The notes under the pieces: generated by a model
What the model was told of the DNA's origin: nothing
The model's input: only the letters and a program-made list of their open reading frames with translations
Databases searched by the model: none
Part shown: in pieces, positions 10,103-21,166 of the stretch
Numbering within the stretch: the stretch's first letter is position 1
Layout of the letters: each line of letters starts with the position of its first letter
Translations under genes and position numbers: made by a program
NCBI RefSeq assembly: GCF_013464485.1
Contig: NZ_RAUX01000017.1
Location: 1-45,235 of the forward strand
Direction: 5' to 3'
Origin: Stenotrophomonas maltophilia
Lineage (GTDB): Bacteria > Pseudomonadota > Gammaproteobacteria > Xanthomonadales > Xanthomonadaceae
Length of the DNA: 45,235 nucleotides

Positions 10103-11911
10103 ATGGCCACGATTGAAGTCAAGGTTCCCGACATCGGCGATTACAGCGATGTGCCGGTGATCGAAGTGTTGGTCGCCGTCGGCGACACGGTGAAGAAGGA
10201 TCAGGGTCTGGTGACCCTGGAGTCGGACAAGGCCACCCTGGAAGTGCCGTCCTCGGCCGCCGGTGTGGTCAAGGAAATCAAGGTCAAGTTGGGCGACACC
10301 CTGTCCGAAGGCGCTGTGGTCGTGGTGCTGGACGCCGAAGGCGCCGCCGAAGCCCCGGCCAAGGCCGCCGCGCCGGCCGCAGCTGCGGCCGCCCCGGCCA
10401 GCAAGCCGCCGGTGACCCCGTCGCACCGCGCCCCGGCTGAGCCGGCGGCGCCGAAGCCGGCGTTGTCCAGCGGCAAGCCGGCCGACATCGAATGCGAAAT
10501 GGTCGTGTTGGGCTCGGGCCCGGGCGGCTATACCGCCGCCTTCCGCGCTGCCGACGTCGGCCTGGACACCGTGCTGGTCGAGCGCTACGCCAGCCTCGGC
10601 GGCGTCTGCCTCAACGTGGGCTGCATTCCGTCCAAGGCCCTGCTGCATGCCGCAGCGGTGATCGACGAAGTGGCCCATGCCGGTGATTTCGGCGTCGAAT
10701 TCGGCAAGCCGACCATCACCCTGGACAAGCTGCGCCAGTACAAGGAAAAGGTCGTCAGCCAGCTGACCAAGGGCCTGGCCGGCATGGCCAAGCAGCGCAA
10801 GGTCCGCAGCGTGCAGGGCGTCGGCAAGTTCGTTTCCGCCAACGAGCTGGAAATCACCGCGGCTGACGGCAGCACCCAGCTGCTGCGCTTCCAGAAGTGC
10901 ATCATCGCCGCCGGTTCGCAGGCGGTGAAGCTGCCGAACTTCCCGTGGGACGACAAGCGCGTGATGGACTCCACCGACGCGCTGGAGCTGGCCGAAGTGC
11001 CGGGCTCGCTGCTGGTCGTCGGTGGCGGCATCATCGGCCTGGAAATGGCTACCGTGTACGGTGCGCTGGGCAGCAAGGTGACCGTGGTCGAGTTCATGGA
11101 CCAGCTGATGCCGGGCGCCGACAAGGACCTGGTCAAGCCGCTGGCCGACCGCCTGAAGAAGCAGGGCATCGAAGTCCACCTGAAGACCAAGGCTTCGGGC
11201 GTCACCGCCGATGCCAAGGGCATCACCGTGACCTTCGACGCCGCCGAGGAAGGCCAGGCACCTGCGCTGGCGCAGGGTACCTTCGACCGCGTGCTGGTGG
11301 CCGTGGGCCGTTCGCCGAACGGTAAGAAGGTCGATGCCGAGAAGGCCGGCGTGCAGGTCACCGACCGTGGCTTCATCCCGGTCGACCGCCAGATGCGCAC
11401 CAACGTGCCGCACATCTTTGCCATCGGCGACATCGTCGGCAACCCGATGCTGGCCCACAAGGCCACGCATGAGGGCAAGCTGGCCGCCGAAGTGGCTGCC
11501 GGCCACAAGAAGGAATGGGTCGCCCGCGTGATTCCGTCGGTGGCCTACACCAACCCGGAAATCGCCTGGGTTGGCGTGACCGAGACCGAAGCCAAGGCCA
11601 AGGGCTTGAAGGTCGGCGTGGCCAAGTTCCCGTGGGCCGCCAGCGGCCGCGCAATCGGCATCGGTCGTACCGAGGGCTTCACCAAGCTGATCTTCGACGA
11701 AGAGACCCACCGCATCATCGGTGGTGCCATCGTCGGCGTGCACGCCGGTGACCTGCTGGCCGAGATCGGCCTGGCCATCGAAATGGGTGCCGAAGCCGAA
11801 GACATCGGCCACACCATCCATGCCCACCCGACGCTGAGCGAGTCGGTGGCGATGGCCTCGGAAATCTACGACGGCACGATCACCGATCTGTACATGCCGA
11901 AGAAGAAATAA
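10103..11911 (+). CDS. lpdA: Dihydrolipoyl dehydrogenase (E3) with N-terminal lipoyl domain
   Basis: 602 residues, about 125 longer than plain E3 because of an N-terminal lipoyl domain (residues 2-76, lipoyl-Lys43) and an Ala/Pro linker. The E3 part has the FAD motif LGSGPGGYTAAF, the redox-active disulfide Cys169-x4-Cys174 (GVCLNVGCIPSK), the NAD motif VVGGGIIGLEMA and the C-terminal active-site His in HAHPTLSE. It regenerates lipoamide for pyruvate dehydrogenase. Lipoyl-E3 fusions are known in Neisseria, Ralstonia and xanthomonads. A GAGGAAAA Shine-Dalgarno precedes the ATG. An intrinsic terminator follows at 11967. Confidence 0.97.
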   Translation: MATIEVKVPDIGDYSDVPVIEVLVAVGDTVKKDQGLVTLESDKATLEVPSSAAGVVKEIKVKLGDTLSEGAVVVVLDAEGAAEAPAKAAAPAAAAAAPASKPPVTPSHRAPAEPAAPKPALSSGKPADIECEMVVLGSGPGGYTAAFRAADVGLDTVLVERYASLGGVCLNVGCIPSKALLHAAAVIDEVAHAGDFGVEFGKPTITLDKLRQYKEKVVSQLTKGLAGMAKQRKVRSVQGVGKFVSANELEITAADGSTQLLRFQKCIIAAGSQAVKLPNFPWDDKRVMDSTDALELAEVPGSLLVVGGGIIGLEMATVYGALGSKVTVVEFMDQLMPGADKDLVKPLADRLKKQGIEVHLKTKASGVTADAKGITVTFDAAEEGQAPALAQGTFDRVLVAVGRSPNGKKVDAEKAGVQVTDRGFIPVDRQMRTNVPHIFAIGDIVGNPMLAHKATHEGKLAAEVAAGHKKEWVARVIPSVAYTNPEIAWVGVTETEAKAKGLKVGVAKFPWAASGRAIGIGRTEGFTKLIFDEETHRIIGGAIVGVHAGDLLAEIGLAIEMGAEAEDIGHTIHAHPTLSESVAMASEIYDGTITDLYMPKKK

Positions 11912-11925
11912 GGCGCCTGCGCCTG

Positions 11926-11950
11926 GTAGCGCCGGACCATGCCCGGCGGG
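11926..11950 (+). repeat. SMAG-type palindrome after lpdA
   Basis: GTAG at 11926 followed by CGCCGG, a 7-base loop and CCGGCG, between the lpdA stop and its terminator. Confidence 0.65.
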
Positions 11951-11966
11951 TACTGCGTGCGGCACG

Positions 11967-11993
11967 AAAAACCCGGCGAAAGCCGGGTTTTTT
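11967..11993 (+). terminator. Intrinsic terminator of aceF-lpdA
   Basis: AAAAACCCGGC stem at 11967-11977, GAAA tetraloop, GCCGGGTTTTTT at 11982-11993. A-run before and T-run after make it work on either strand; the obvious user is lpdA. Confidence 0.93.
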
Positions 11994-12304
11994 GTTGCCG
12001 CCTGATCACGCCAATTCTGTCGTATTTGCCCTGATGCGACCCGTGGCGCTCCTCGCGCCCGGCGCGCGCGGGAGTGAGTTTCATCGGGAGCCAGTCCGTG
12101 TCGCTCAATGCGCAGATAGGGGCATTGCGCGGCCAATTGCGGCGGTGAATGGCGTGAACGGCCTCGAGCGCGTCTCGGCATCGCCTGTGCAGGTTTGATG
12201 GAGCGGCGAACGTCATCGCGGTGAACAGTCGGTATTTGATGTGGCCGGAAATCAGGAGCTATCTTCTCCCGCCCAATCATCGGCCAACCGGCGCGACCCC
12301 AACC
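11994..12304. other. Intergenic stretch without a recognisable gene
   Basis: Between the lpdA terminator and the next start codon. No frame shows coding character, and I see no tRNA, strong palindrome or clear promoter. It probably holds the promoter and leader of the 12305 gene; base composition is less GC-rich toward that gene. Confidence 0.5.
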
Positions 12305-13123
12305 ATGACGCAGCTGCAATCTCCTCAGACCGGGGAGCTGATCGAAACCTTCACATACCGCAAGTGGCCGCTTGTACTGATGTACGCCTTGGCAGGGATA
12401 TTCTTTCTGGCAGCTGCATTCGTGCTCGTGCTGGAGAGCCAGGTACAGGTCGATGACTCAAAGATCATCCTGCAGGCCATTGCGCTACCGGTGGTGTGTG
12501 GACTGGCTGTTCTGGGTCTGACGGTATGGCAGGGAACGCTGCGCAAGGCCCGGTATGAAGTCTATGAGCGCGGGATTACAGAGGTTGTCGGCAGGAAGCG
12601 CACCTATATCGCGTTCGCTGAGATGCAGGACCTCTACCTGTTTGGTACAGGCAAGCTGGGAGCGGCGGGGTTTCTTACCGATGTCGCCTACCGCCTCGCA
12701 CCAACGACCGCCTTCCACTGGGCAAACCAACATCTTGGGCGGCATCTCGAATTCATGCAGCTGGTCTGCCAGCTGCACGTGCGGGAACGCCTCCCGGTGA
12801 TGATCACGGCATTGAGCTCGAACTCAGTGGTTACCTTCAACTACGTCTTCAGCGCACAGGTCTGGAAAAAGCGCATCCTGGGGAAATACCTTGATGTCAC
12901 AACCCAGTCCATCCTGTTGACCCGCAACCACATCGACGTGGGTGGGCGCCGCATTCCAACGGCAACGCTGGCCCAGGTCGATATCAACCAGTGGAGCGAG
13001 CGCATCACGATCAAGGATGCATCAGGTGCCGTGGCGCTTTCCACGATAGCGAGCGGGATCTTCAGTCTGGATCTCTTCCTGGAAACGTTGGCCTGGATCC
13101 TTCGAGATGAAAATCGCGCCTGA
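12305..13123 (+). CDS. Membrane protein of unknown function, possibly DUF6585-like
   Basis: 272 residues. Two transmembrane helices near the N-terminus (about residues 21-43, LVLMYALAGIFFLAAAFVLVL, and 54-77, IILQAIALPVVCGLAVLGLTVW) are followed by a cytoplasmic part with PH-like strand patterns (YEVYERGITEVVGRKRTYIAFAEMQDLYLF; ILLTRNHIDVGGRRIPTATLAQVDIN; ITIKDASGAVALSTIASGIFSL). This layout fits the DUF6585 type of uncharacterised proteins, but I am not certain. The start is unclear: 12305 gives the most natural N-terminus (MTQLQSPQTGEL) but has no Shine-Dalgarno; an in-frame ATG at 12221 would add 28 residues. Codon use is noticeably less GC-rich than lpdA or the atp genes, hinting at acquisition. 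Confidence 0.75.
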   Translation: MTQLQSPQTGELIETFTYRKWPLVLMYALAGIFFLAAAFVLVLESQVQVDDSKIILQAIALPVVCGLAVLGLTVWQGTLRKARYEVYERGITEVVGRKRTYIAFAEMQDLYLFGTGKLGAAGFLTDVAYRLAPTTAFHWANQHLGRHLEFMQLVCQLHVRERLPVMITALSSNSVVTFNYVFSAQVWKKRILGKYLDVTTQSILLTRNHIDVGGRRIPTATLAQVDINQWSERITIKDASGAVALSTIASGIFSLDLFLETLAWILRDENRA

Positions 13124-13135
13124 CTGAACGGGCAA

Positions 13136-13170
13136 CAAAAAGCGCGGCCCCGATGTTCCGGAGGCCGCGC
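13136..13170 (-). terminator. Intrinsic terminator of the 13204 barrel gene
   Basis: GCGCGGCC (13142-13149) pairs with GGCCGCGC (13163-13170); on the minus strand the stem is followed by TTTTTG. It lies 33 bases past the minus-strand stop and also faces the end of the plus-strand gene. Confidence 0.85.
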
Positions 13171-13203
13171 CAGGAGAGAGAGTGCCGTGGAAGGGGCGTG
13201 GGA

Positions 13204-14022
13204 TCAGAACACGAAGCTGACGCCGGCCACCGGGCCCTTGAATTCCTGCTTCAGGCCGATGGTGCCATCGCTGCCCTTCTTGTCCGCGTCGAGCTTGAAC
13301 CAGTCGTAGCCAGCGAACACACCGAAGTTCTTCGTGAAGCGGTAATCCACGATGGCGTTGGCGCGGCTCAGGTCGCCCTTGTAGTCATCGAAGCTGCCCC
13401 AGCGCGTGTTGAGGTACTGGCCCTGCAGCGTGATCATCCACTTTTCCGACGGGGTGAAGCTCAGGCGCGCACCGACCACCGGCGCCACGCCGTCGGTCTT
13501 CTCATTGAGGAACTGGCCTTCGTAGACGGTGCCCAGATCCGCGTAGGCCTTGGTGCTGACCTTGGCGTACTCGGCACCCAGCTGCAGGCCGAGGTCGAAG
13601 GTATCGGTGTCCACCACCGAGTAGTCATAGACCAGGCTGGCGACCTGGTACTTCAGTTCGCCCTTGACGAAGCTGCCGGACGGCACGTTGACGTCACCGA
13701 AGGAGATGTCCTGGCCAAGGGTCTCGCGGCGGTCCTTGTCGTACTTGAAGTAGTTGAACAGGAGGCGCTGGCGGTTGCTGATGCGGAACATGCCGTCGAT
13801 GCGCGGTTCCCACTCCTTGCCACCCAGCTTGAAGTCCTCCGAGAAGCCGATGTCCTGGCCGGCGACGTTGGTCTTGCCGCGAAGGGTGTTGTCCGAGTCG
13901 ATGTTCATCGCACCCAGGCGCAGGGCGAAGCGGTCGTCGCCTTCAGCGGCGTGGGCGGCAGTGGCGAACGAAGCGCCGACGGCGAGCAGGGAGAGGGCGA
14001 GCAGGGTGGGTACGGGGCGCAT
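13204..14022 (-). CDS. Outer membrane beta-barrel protein, function unknown
   Basis: 272 residues. Signal peptide MRPVPTLLALSLLAVGASFATAAHA (cleaved near residue 25), then repeated amphipathic strands (RFALRLGAMNID, EWEPRIDGMFRISNRQRLLFNYFKYDK, KGELKYQVASLVYDYSVVD, LGLQLGAEYAKVS, KWMITLQGQYLN, FGVFAGYDWFKLDAD) and a terminal VAGVSFVF ending in Phe, as barrel proteins recognised by BAM do. Similar to uncharacterised surface proteins common in Stenotrophomonas and Xanthomonas. The start at 14022 has AAGGA 8 bases upstream; the frame is open to 14676 but this lies across the atp promoter. Single-gene unit with its own terminator. Confidence 0.85.
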   Translation of the reverse strand: MRPVPTLLALSLLAVGASFATAAHAAEGDDRFALRLGAMNIDSDNTLRGKTNVAGQDIGFSEDFKLGGKEWEPRIDGMFRISNRQRLLFNYFKYDKDRRETLGQDISFGDVNVPSGSFVKGELKYQVASLVYDYSVVDTDTFDLGLQLGAEYAKVSTKAYADLGTVYEGQFLNEKTDGVAPVVGARLSFTPSEKWMITLQGQYLNTRWGSFDDYKGDLSRANAIVDYRFTKNFGVFAGYDWFKLDADKKGSDGTIGLKQEFKGPVAGVSFVF

Positions 14023-14381
14023 CGAAGAGTCCTTGCAGTGGTTCATCAGAATGAAGACCACTGTGCCGGACAGGCCCGTCCACCATCCGTGAACGTATGG
14101 TCCACGAAGTGTGCACGGTTCAGCGCTGTCGCGACGATGCAAAAAGATGGCCCCGGAGCCGGGCTTCGGGGCCATCGTGGGACCTGCGGGGCGGAGCGTC
14201 GACGAGGTTGCTGCAGGCAGGTCGAAAGATCGGACCGGCGCATTCGGCGAAAGTTCCGCGGCCTGCGACCAAAGTTCAATACTGCGCTGCAACATCATAC
14301 GGACGTCATTGTCCCCTGGGTGGCACGCAAAAATGTAACCGTTACCGCAACTTGCGGCCTCCCGGGATGAACAGGGAGCGG
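14023..14381. other. Intergenic region upstream of the atp operon
   Basis: No supported gene. It holds the leader and promoter of the minus-strand barrel gene and a terminator-like hairpin at 14141-14176 facing the minus strand. Short open frames here look random. Confidence 0.55.
14141..14176 (-). terminator. Intrinsic terminator with no assigned gene
   Basis: Perfect 10-bp stem GATGGCCCCG (14146-14155)/CGGGGCCATC (14167-14176); on the minus strand it is followed by TTTTTG. A transcript ending here would begin between it and the atp promoter, a stretch of about 230 bases with no convincing coding frame. Confidence 0.7.
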
Positions 14382-14411
14382 TTGTCTCGCAAATTGTCCC
14401 ATTGCTATAAT
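14382..14411 (+). promoter_or_regulatory. Sigma-70 promoter of the atp operon
   Basis: TTGTCT at 14382-14387 and TATAAT at 14406-14411 with an 18-base spacer and an extended -10 TGC. The consensus -10 plus TGn makes it the strongest housekeeping promoter in the window. Predicted start near 14418, about 66 bases before atpI. Confidence 0.85.
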
Positions 14412-14483
14412 TTGGCGGCTCGATGAGGCCCCCCCCTGCTGTAGTCGCCTCAGCCCTCCACTTGCAACCACGCGGGACGTCCT

Positions 14484-14849
14484 GTGCTGAACTCCGTTGA
14501 TGCGGGTCGGCGACTGATGCTGCGCGCCGCGGTCTACCCGCTGGCCGCAGTGGCTGTCCTGGCCCTGGCCTTCCTGCTGGTAGGTCCGAAATATGCCCTC
14601 GGCGCGCTGGCGTCCGGTGTGGCCATTTCGGCCGGTGGCTGGGTGGCGGCACGGATGGCACTGGGCGGTGGGGCACTGGCCGCAGGATCGGCGATGGCTC
14701 GCCTGATCATTGCGATCGTGGCCAAGTGGGTGGTGGTTTTCGGCGTCCTGCTGGTGGGGTTCCTGGTCTTCAAGCTGCCTGCATTGGCGCTGTTGGCCGG
14801 TATCGCCGTCGGCTTGATGTTCCAGGTCCTGGCGATGGCCAGGCGTTGA
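14484..14849 (+). CDS. atpI: ATP synthase subunit I (AtpI)
   Basis: 121 residues from a GTG start. Four hydrophobic segments (about residues 14-34, 38-58, 65-85 and 90-115), as in AtpI, a non-stoichiometric helper for c-ring assembly and possibly Mg transport. Sequence conservation is low in this family, so the call relies on position as first gene of the atp operon, length and topology. A weak GGGA lies upstream of the GTG. atpB follows 31 bases downstream. Confidence 0.85.
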   Translation: MLNSVDAGRRLMLRAAVYPLAAVAVLALAFLLVGPKYALGALASGVAISAGGWVAARMALGGGALAAGSAMARLIIAIVAKWVVVFGVLLVGFLVFKLPALALLAGIAVGLMFQVLAMARR

Positions 14850-14880
14850 CAGAATTCAATTAACTGAAGGTTCCGGACAC

Positions 14881-15681
14881 ATGGCGGGCGAGGCTCTAAC
14901 CCCTACCAGCTACATCCAGCATCACCTGCACAACCTGACCGCGCCGGTCGGCAAGGGTGAGGGTATGTTCTGGCATATCCACGTCGATACCTTCCTCACC
15001 GCTGTCCTGATGGGCCTGGTGATCGTTGTCGCGTTCTGGCTGGGCACCCGCAAGGCCACCGCCGGCGTGCCGGGCAAGTGGCAGGCCTTCGTCGAGATCT
15101 GCCTGGAGTTCGTCGACCGCCAGGCCAAGGACACCTACCACGGCAAGAGCAAGCTGGTCACGCCGATCGCCATCACGATCTTCTTCTGGATCCTGTTGAT
15201 GAATCTGCTGAAGATGATCCCGGCCGATTTCATCGCCAAGCCGCTGGAATGGGTGGGCGTGCACTACTGGAAGCCGGTCCCGACCGCTGACGTCAATGCC
15301 ACCCTGGGCATGGCCATCAGCGTGTTCTTCCTGATGTTGTTCTTCGCGCTCAAGTCCAAGGGCCTGGGCGGCTTCATCAAGGAATTCCTGACGGCGCCGT
15401 TCGGCAAGTGGATGATGCCGTTCAACCTGATCCTCAACATCGTCGAGTGGCTGAGCAAGCCGATCTCGCTGGCGATGCGACTGTTCGGCAACATGTTCGG
15501 CGGCGAAATCGTGTTCCTGCTGATCTGGGTGCTGGGTGGTGCCGGTTTCTTCGGTGCCATTGCCGGTGGTGTGTTCGGCCTCGGCTGGATGCTGTTCCAC
15601 CTGCTGGTGATCCCGCTGCAGGCCTTCATCTTCATGATGCTGTCGATCGTGTACCTGAGCCTGTCGGAAGACGCTCACTGA
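14881..15681 (+). CDS. atpB: ATP synthase Fo subunit a
   Basis: 266 residues; stator channel subunit of Fo that brings protons to and from the c-ring. Five to six hydrophobic helices; the essential arginine is Arg200 in SLAMRLFGNMFGGEI (equivalent to E. coli Arg210). C-terminal helix QAFIFMMLSIVYLSLSEDAH is typical. GAAGG precedes the ATG. Second gene of the atp operon; the stop is followed by an unusual G-poor 73-base leader before atpE. Confidence 0.98.
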   Translation: MAGEALTPTSYIQHHLHNLTAPVGKGEGMFWHIHVDTFLTAVLMGLVIVVAFWLGTRKATAGVPGKWQAFVEICLEFVDRQAKDTYHGKSKLVTPIAITIFFWILLMNLLKMIPADFIAKPLEWVGVHYWKPVPTADVNATLGMAISVFFLMLFFALKSKGLGGFIKEFLTAPFGKWMMPFNLILNIVEWLSKPISLAMRLFGNMFGGEIVFLLIWVLGGAGFFGAIAGGVFGLGWMLFHLLVIPLQAFIFMMLSIVYLSLSEDAH

Positions 15682-16060
<379 letters not shown>

Positions 16061-16077
16061 TACAGCGGTTTGAGACG

Positions 16078-16135
16078 ACCGGGTGCTGATGCACCCGGTT
16101 TCGGATGAAGGCCGGATGCGCCGCTACGGCGGCGC
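16078..16135 (+). promoter_or_regulatory. Two hairpins between atpE and atpF
   Basis: ACCGGGTGC-TGAT-GCACCCGGT (16078-16099, 9-bp stem) lies 17 bases after the atpE stop, then GCGCCGC/GCGGCGC (16118-16124 with 16129-16135). No T-run long enough to terminate. They may protect the 3' end of upstream mRNA after processing and so favour subunit c. Confidence 0.5.
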
Positions 16136-16166
16136 GTCCACCCCGAAACCAGCGATCGAGCTAACC

Positions 16167-16637
16167 ATGAATATCAATTTCACCCTTCTTGCGCAGGCGC
16201 TGGCCTTCGCTGGTCTGATCTGGATCATCGCGACCAAGATCTGGCCGCCGCTGATGAACGCGATCGAAGAGCGCCAGCAGAAGATTGCTGAAGGCCTCGC
16301 TGCTGCCGACCGCAGCCAGAAAGATCTGGCCCAGGCGCAGGAGAAGGTCAACGAAGCGCTGAAGGAAGCACGTACCAAGGCCAACGAGATCATCGATCAG
16401 GCCCACGCACGTGCCAACCAGATCGTTGATGCTGCCCGTAACGAAGCGATCACCGAAGCCACCCGTCAGAAGGAACTGGCCCAGGCTGAAATCGACGCCG
16501 CCGCCAACCGTGCCCGTGAAGATCTGCGCAAGCAGGTGTCTGCGCTGGCCGTGACCGGTGCCGAAAAGCTGCTCAAGCGCGAAATCGACGCCAACGCCCA
16601 CAAGGCGCTGCTCGACGAGCTGGCCTCGGAGATCTAA
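16167..16637 (+). CDS. atpF: ATP synthase Fo subunit b
   Basis: 156 residues, matching the usual 156. One N-terminal transmembrane helix ([19 protein letters not shown]), then a long Ala/Glu/Lys-rich helical stalk ([19 protein letters not shown]...) that dimerises and binds delta as the peripheral stalk. Start 16167 gives the canonical MNIN; the longer frame upstream would read through the intergenic hairpins. atpH begins 3 bases after the stop, so translation is likely coupled. Confidence 0.97.
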   Translation: MNINFTLLAQALAFAGLIWIIATKIWPPLMNAIEERQQKIAEGLAAADRSQKDLAQAQEKVNEALKEARTKANEIIDQAHARANQIVDAARNEAITEATRQKELAQAEIDAAANRAREDLRKQVSALAVTGAEKLLKREIDANAHKALLDELASEI

Positions 16638-16639
16638 GG

Positions 16640-17167
16640 ATGAGCCAGGCCCTCACGCTTGCCCGCCCGTACGCCCGCGCCGCGTTCGCGACCGCGCGCG
16701 ACGAAGGCGCGTTCGCGCCGTGGTCGGACGCCCTCGCGTTCTCCGCCCACGTCGCCGCCGATCCGCGCGTGGCGGCCCTGCTCGCCAACCCGGAGCTGGG
16801 TCGTGACGACGCCGTCGCCCTGCTGGCGCCGGTGTCCCACGGCGAGACCTACTCGCGCTTCCTGGCCATCCTGGCCGAATCGCATCGTCTGCCGCTGCTG
16901 CCGGAAATCGCCGGCATGTTCGACGCCCTGCGCGCCGAAGCCGAGCACGTGGTCAAGGCCACCGTCACTTCGGCCGCCGAACTGTCGGCCGGTGAACTGG
17001 ACGCGATCAAGGTCGCGCTGCGCAAGCGCTTCAACCGCGAGGTCGACGTGACCACCGCGGTCGATGCCTCGCTGATCGGCGGCGCCGTGATCGATGCCGG
17101 CGACGTGGTCATCGATGGTTCGCTGAAGGGCAAGCTGGCCCGTCTGCAGACCGCGCTCGCTAACTGA
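16640..17167 (+). CDS. atpH: ATP synthase F1 subunit delta
   Basis: 175 residues, usual length 175-180. Connects the top of the alpha3beta3 head to the b stalk. The N-terminal LTLARPYARAAFATA and C-terminal FNREVDVTTAVDASLIGGAVIDAGDVVIDGSLKGKLARL are family signatures. Only two bases separate it from the atpF stop, whose end supplies the Shine-Dalgarno (AAGGATG). Confidence 0.97.
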   Translation: MSQALTLARPYARAAFATARDEGAFAPWSDALAFSAHVAADPRVAALLANPELGRDDAVALLAPVSHGETYSRFLAILAESHRLPLLPEIAGMFDALRAEAEHVVKATVTSAAELSAGELDAIKVALRKRFNREVDVTTAVDASLIGGAVIDAGDVVIDGSLKGKLARLQTALAN

Positions 17168-17211
17168 ATTCATTTAACGTCCGGCCCCGCTGCCGGCACT
17201 AGGACTTGACG

Positions 17212-18759
17212 ATGGCAACCACGCTCAACCCCTCCGAAATCAGCGAACTGATCAAGAACCGCATCGAGAAGGTCAAGCTGGCCGCGGAATCGCGCAACGA
17301 AGGCACCGTGACCAGCGTGTCCGACGGCATCGTGCGCATCTTCGGTCTGGCCGACGTGATGCAGGGCGAAATGATCGAACTGCCGAACAACACCTTCGCC
17401 CTGGCCCTGAACCTGGAGCGCGACTCGGTCGGCGCCGTGGTCCTGGGTGACTACGAGCATCTGCGCGAAGGCGACGTCGCCAAGACCACCGGCCGCATCC
17501 TGGAAGTGCCGGTCGGTCCGGAACTGCTGGGCCGCGTGGTGAACGCCCTGGGCGAACCGATCGACGGCAAGGGCCCGCTGGGCACCGACGTCACCGCCCC
17601 GGTGGAGCGCGTTGCTCCGGGCGTGATCTGGCGCAAGTCGGTCGACCAGCCGGTGCAGACCGGTTACAAGTCGGTCGACTCGATGATCCCGATCGGCCGT
17701 GGCCAGCGCGAGCTGATCATCGGTGACCGCCAGACCGGCAAGACCGCGATGGCGATCGATGCGGTGATCAACCAGAAGGGCACCGGCATCAAGTGCGTGT
17801 ACGTTGCGATCGGCCAGAAGGCTTCGACCATCGCCAACATCGTGCGCAAGCTGGAAGAGAACGGCGCGCTGGCCCACACCATCGTGGTCGCCGCCACCGC
17901 TTCCGAATCGGCCGCCATGCAGTACATCAGCGCCTACTCGGGCTGCACCATGGGTGAGTACTTCATGGATCGCGGCGAAGACGCGCTGATCGTGTACGAC
18001 GATCTGTCCAAGCAGGCTGTCGCCTACCGCCAGATCTCGCTGCTGCTGAAGCGCCCGCCGGGCCGTGAAGCCTACCCGGGTGACGTGTTCTACCTGCACT
18101 CCCGTCTGCTCGAGCGCGCAGCCCGCGTGTCCGAGGAGTACGTCGAGAAGTTCACCGAAGGCAAGGTCACCGGCAAGACCGGTTCGCTGACCGCGCTGCC
18201 GATCATCGAAACCCAGGCCGGCGACGTGTCCGCCTTTGTTCCGACCAACGTGATCTCGATCACCGACGGCCAGATCTTCCTGGAAACCGACCTGTTCAAC
18301 GCCGGCATCCGCCCGGCCGTGAACGCCGGTATCTCGGTGTCGCGCGTCGGTGGCTCGGCCCAGACCAAGATCATCAAGAAGCTGTCGGGTGGCATCCGTA
18401 TCTCGCTGGCCCAGTACCGTGAACTGGCTGCGTTCGCGCAGTTCGCCTCGGACCTGGACGAAGCGACCCGCAAGCAGCTGGAGCGTGGCCAGCGCGTCAC
18501 CGAGCTGATGAAGCAGAAGCAGTACGCGCCGATGTCGATCGCCAACCAGGCGCTGTCGATCTACGCCGTCAACGAGGGTTATCTCGACGACGTGCCGGTC
18601 AACAAGCTGCTGGCGTTCGAAGAAGGCCTGCACGCCCACTTCGCCAACACCCAGGGCGAACTGGTCAGCAAGGTCAACGCCACCGGCGGTTGGGACAACG
18701 ACATCGAAGGTGCCTTCAAGAAGGGCATCGCCGAGTTCAAGACCACCGGCAGCTGGTAA
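17212..18759 (+). CDS. atpA: ATP synthase F1 subunit alpha
   Basis: 515 residues. Regulatory nucleotide-binding subunit of F1. P-loop GDRQTGKTA near residue 170, and the ATPase alpha/beta signature in [17 protein letters not shown]. The ATG at 17212 is preferred over TTG two codons earlier, since AGGA lies 7 bases upstream and [11 protein letters not shown] is the conserved N-terminus. The 97-base gap to atpG is long for this operon and holds a SMAG palindrome and another hairpin. Confidence 0.98.
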   Translation: MATTLNPSEISELIKNRIEKVKLAAESRNEGTVTSVSDGIVRIFGLADVMQGEMIELPNNTFALALNLERDSVGAVVLGDYEHLREGDVAKTTGRILEVPVGPELLGRVVNALGEPIDGKGPLGTDVTAPVERVAPGVIWRKSVDQPVQTGYKSVDSMIPIGRGQRELIIGDRQTGKTAMAIDAVINQKGTGIKCVYVAIGQKASTIANIVRKLEENGALAHTIVVAATASESAAMQYISAYSGCTMGEYFMDRGEDALIVYDDLSKQAVAYRQISLLLKRPPGREAYPGDVFYLHSRLLERAARVSEEYVEKFTEGKVTGKTGSLTALPIIETQAGDVSAFVPTNVISITDGQIFLETDLFNAGIRPAVNAGISVSRVGGSAQTKIIKKLSGGIRISLAQYRELAAFAQFASDLDEATRKQLERGQRVTELMKQKQYAPMSIANQALSIYAVNEGYLDDVPVNKLLAFEEGLHAHFANTQGELVSKVNATGGWDNDIEGAFKKGIAEFKTTGSW

Positions 18760-18769
18760 TCGCGGTCCT

Positions 18770-18794
18770 GTAGAGCGGAGCCGATGGCTCCGCT
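18770..18794 (+). repeat. SMAG-type palindrome inside the atp operon (atpA-atpG)
   Basis: GTAG at 18770-18773 then AGCGGAGCC-GAT-GGCTCCGCT (18774-18794), a perfect 9-bp stem with 3-base loop, 10 bases after the atpA stop. Confidence 0.85.
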
Positions 18795-18820
18795 GGACCA
18801 GATGACAAACGGTTGAACAA

Positions 18821-18840
18821 CGCGGGGCATCAGCCCCGCG
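18821..18840 (+). other. Hairpin before atpG
   Basis: CGCGGGGC-ATCA-GCCCCGCG, 8-bp perfect stem, 16 bases before the atpG start. It may hide or expose the weak atpG ribosome binding site and, with the SMAG unit, limit expression of gamma relative to alpha. Confidence 0.55.
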
Positions 18841-18856
18841 CCACGGGAAACAAGAG

Positions 18857-21164
<2,308 letters not shown>

Positions 21165-21166
21165 TC

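Noticed and set aside
12221-12304. 28-residue N-terminal extension of the 12305 gene
   Set aside because: No ribosome binding site and Pro/Arg-rich composition unlike the domain start at MTQLQSP; kept only as an alternative.
8256-12319. Very long minus-strand open frames (610 and 805 codons) opposite aceF and lpdA
   Set aside because: They mirror high-GC codon bias on the opposite strand, have Gly/His/Arg/Gln-rich random composition, no ribosome binding sites, and the plus strand encodes well known enzymes.
14046-14279. 77-codon minus-strand frame over the terminator before the atp operon
   Set aside because: Arg/Pro-rich random composition and it spans the terminator hairpin itself.
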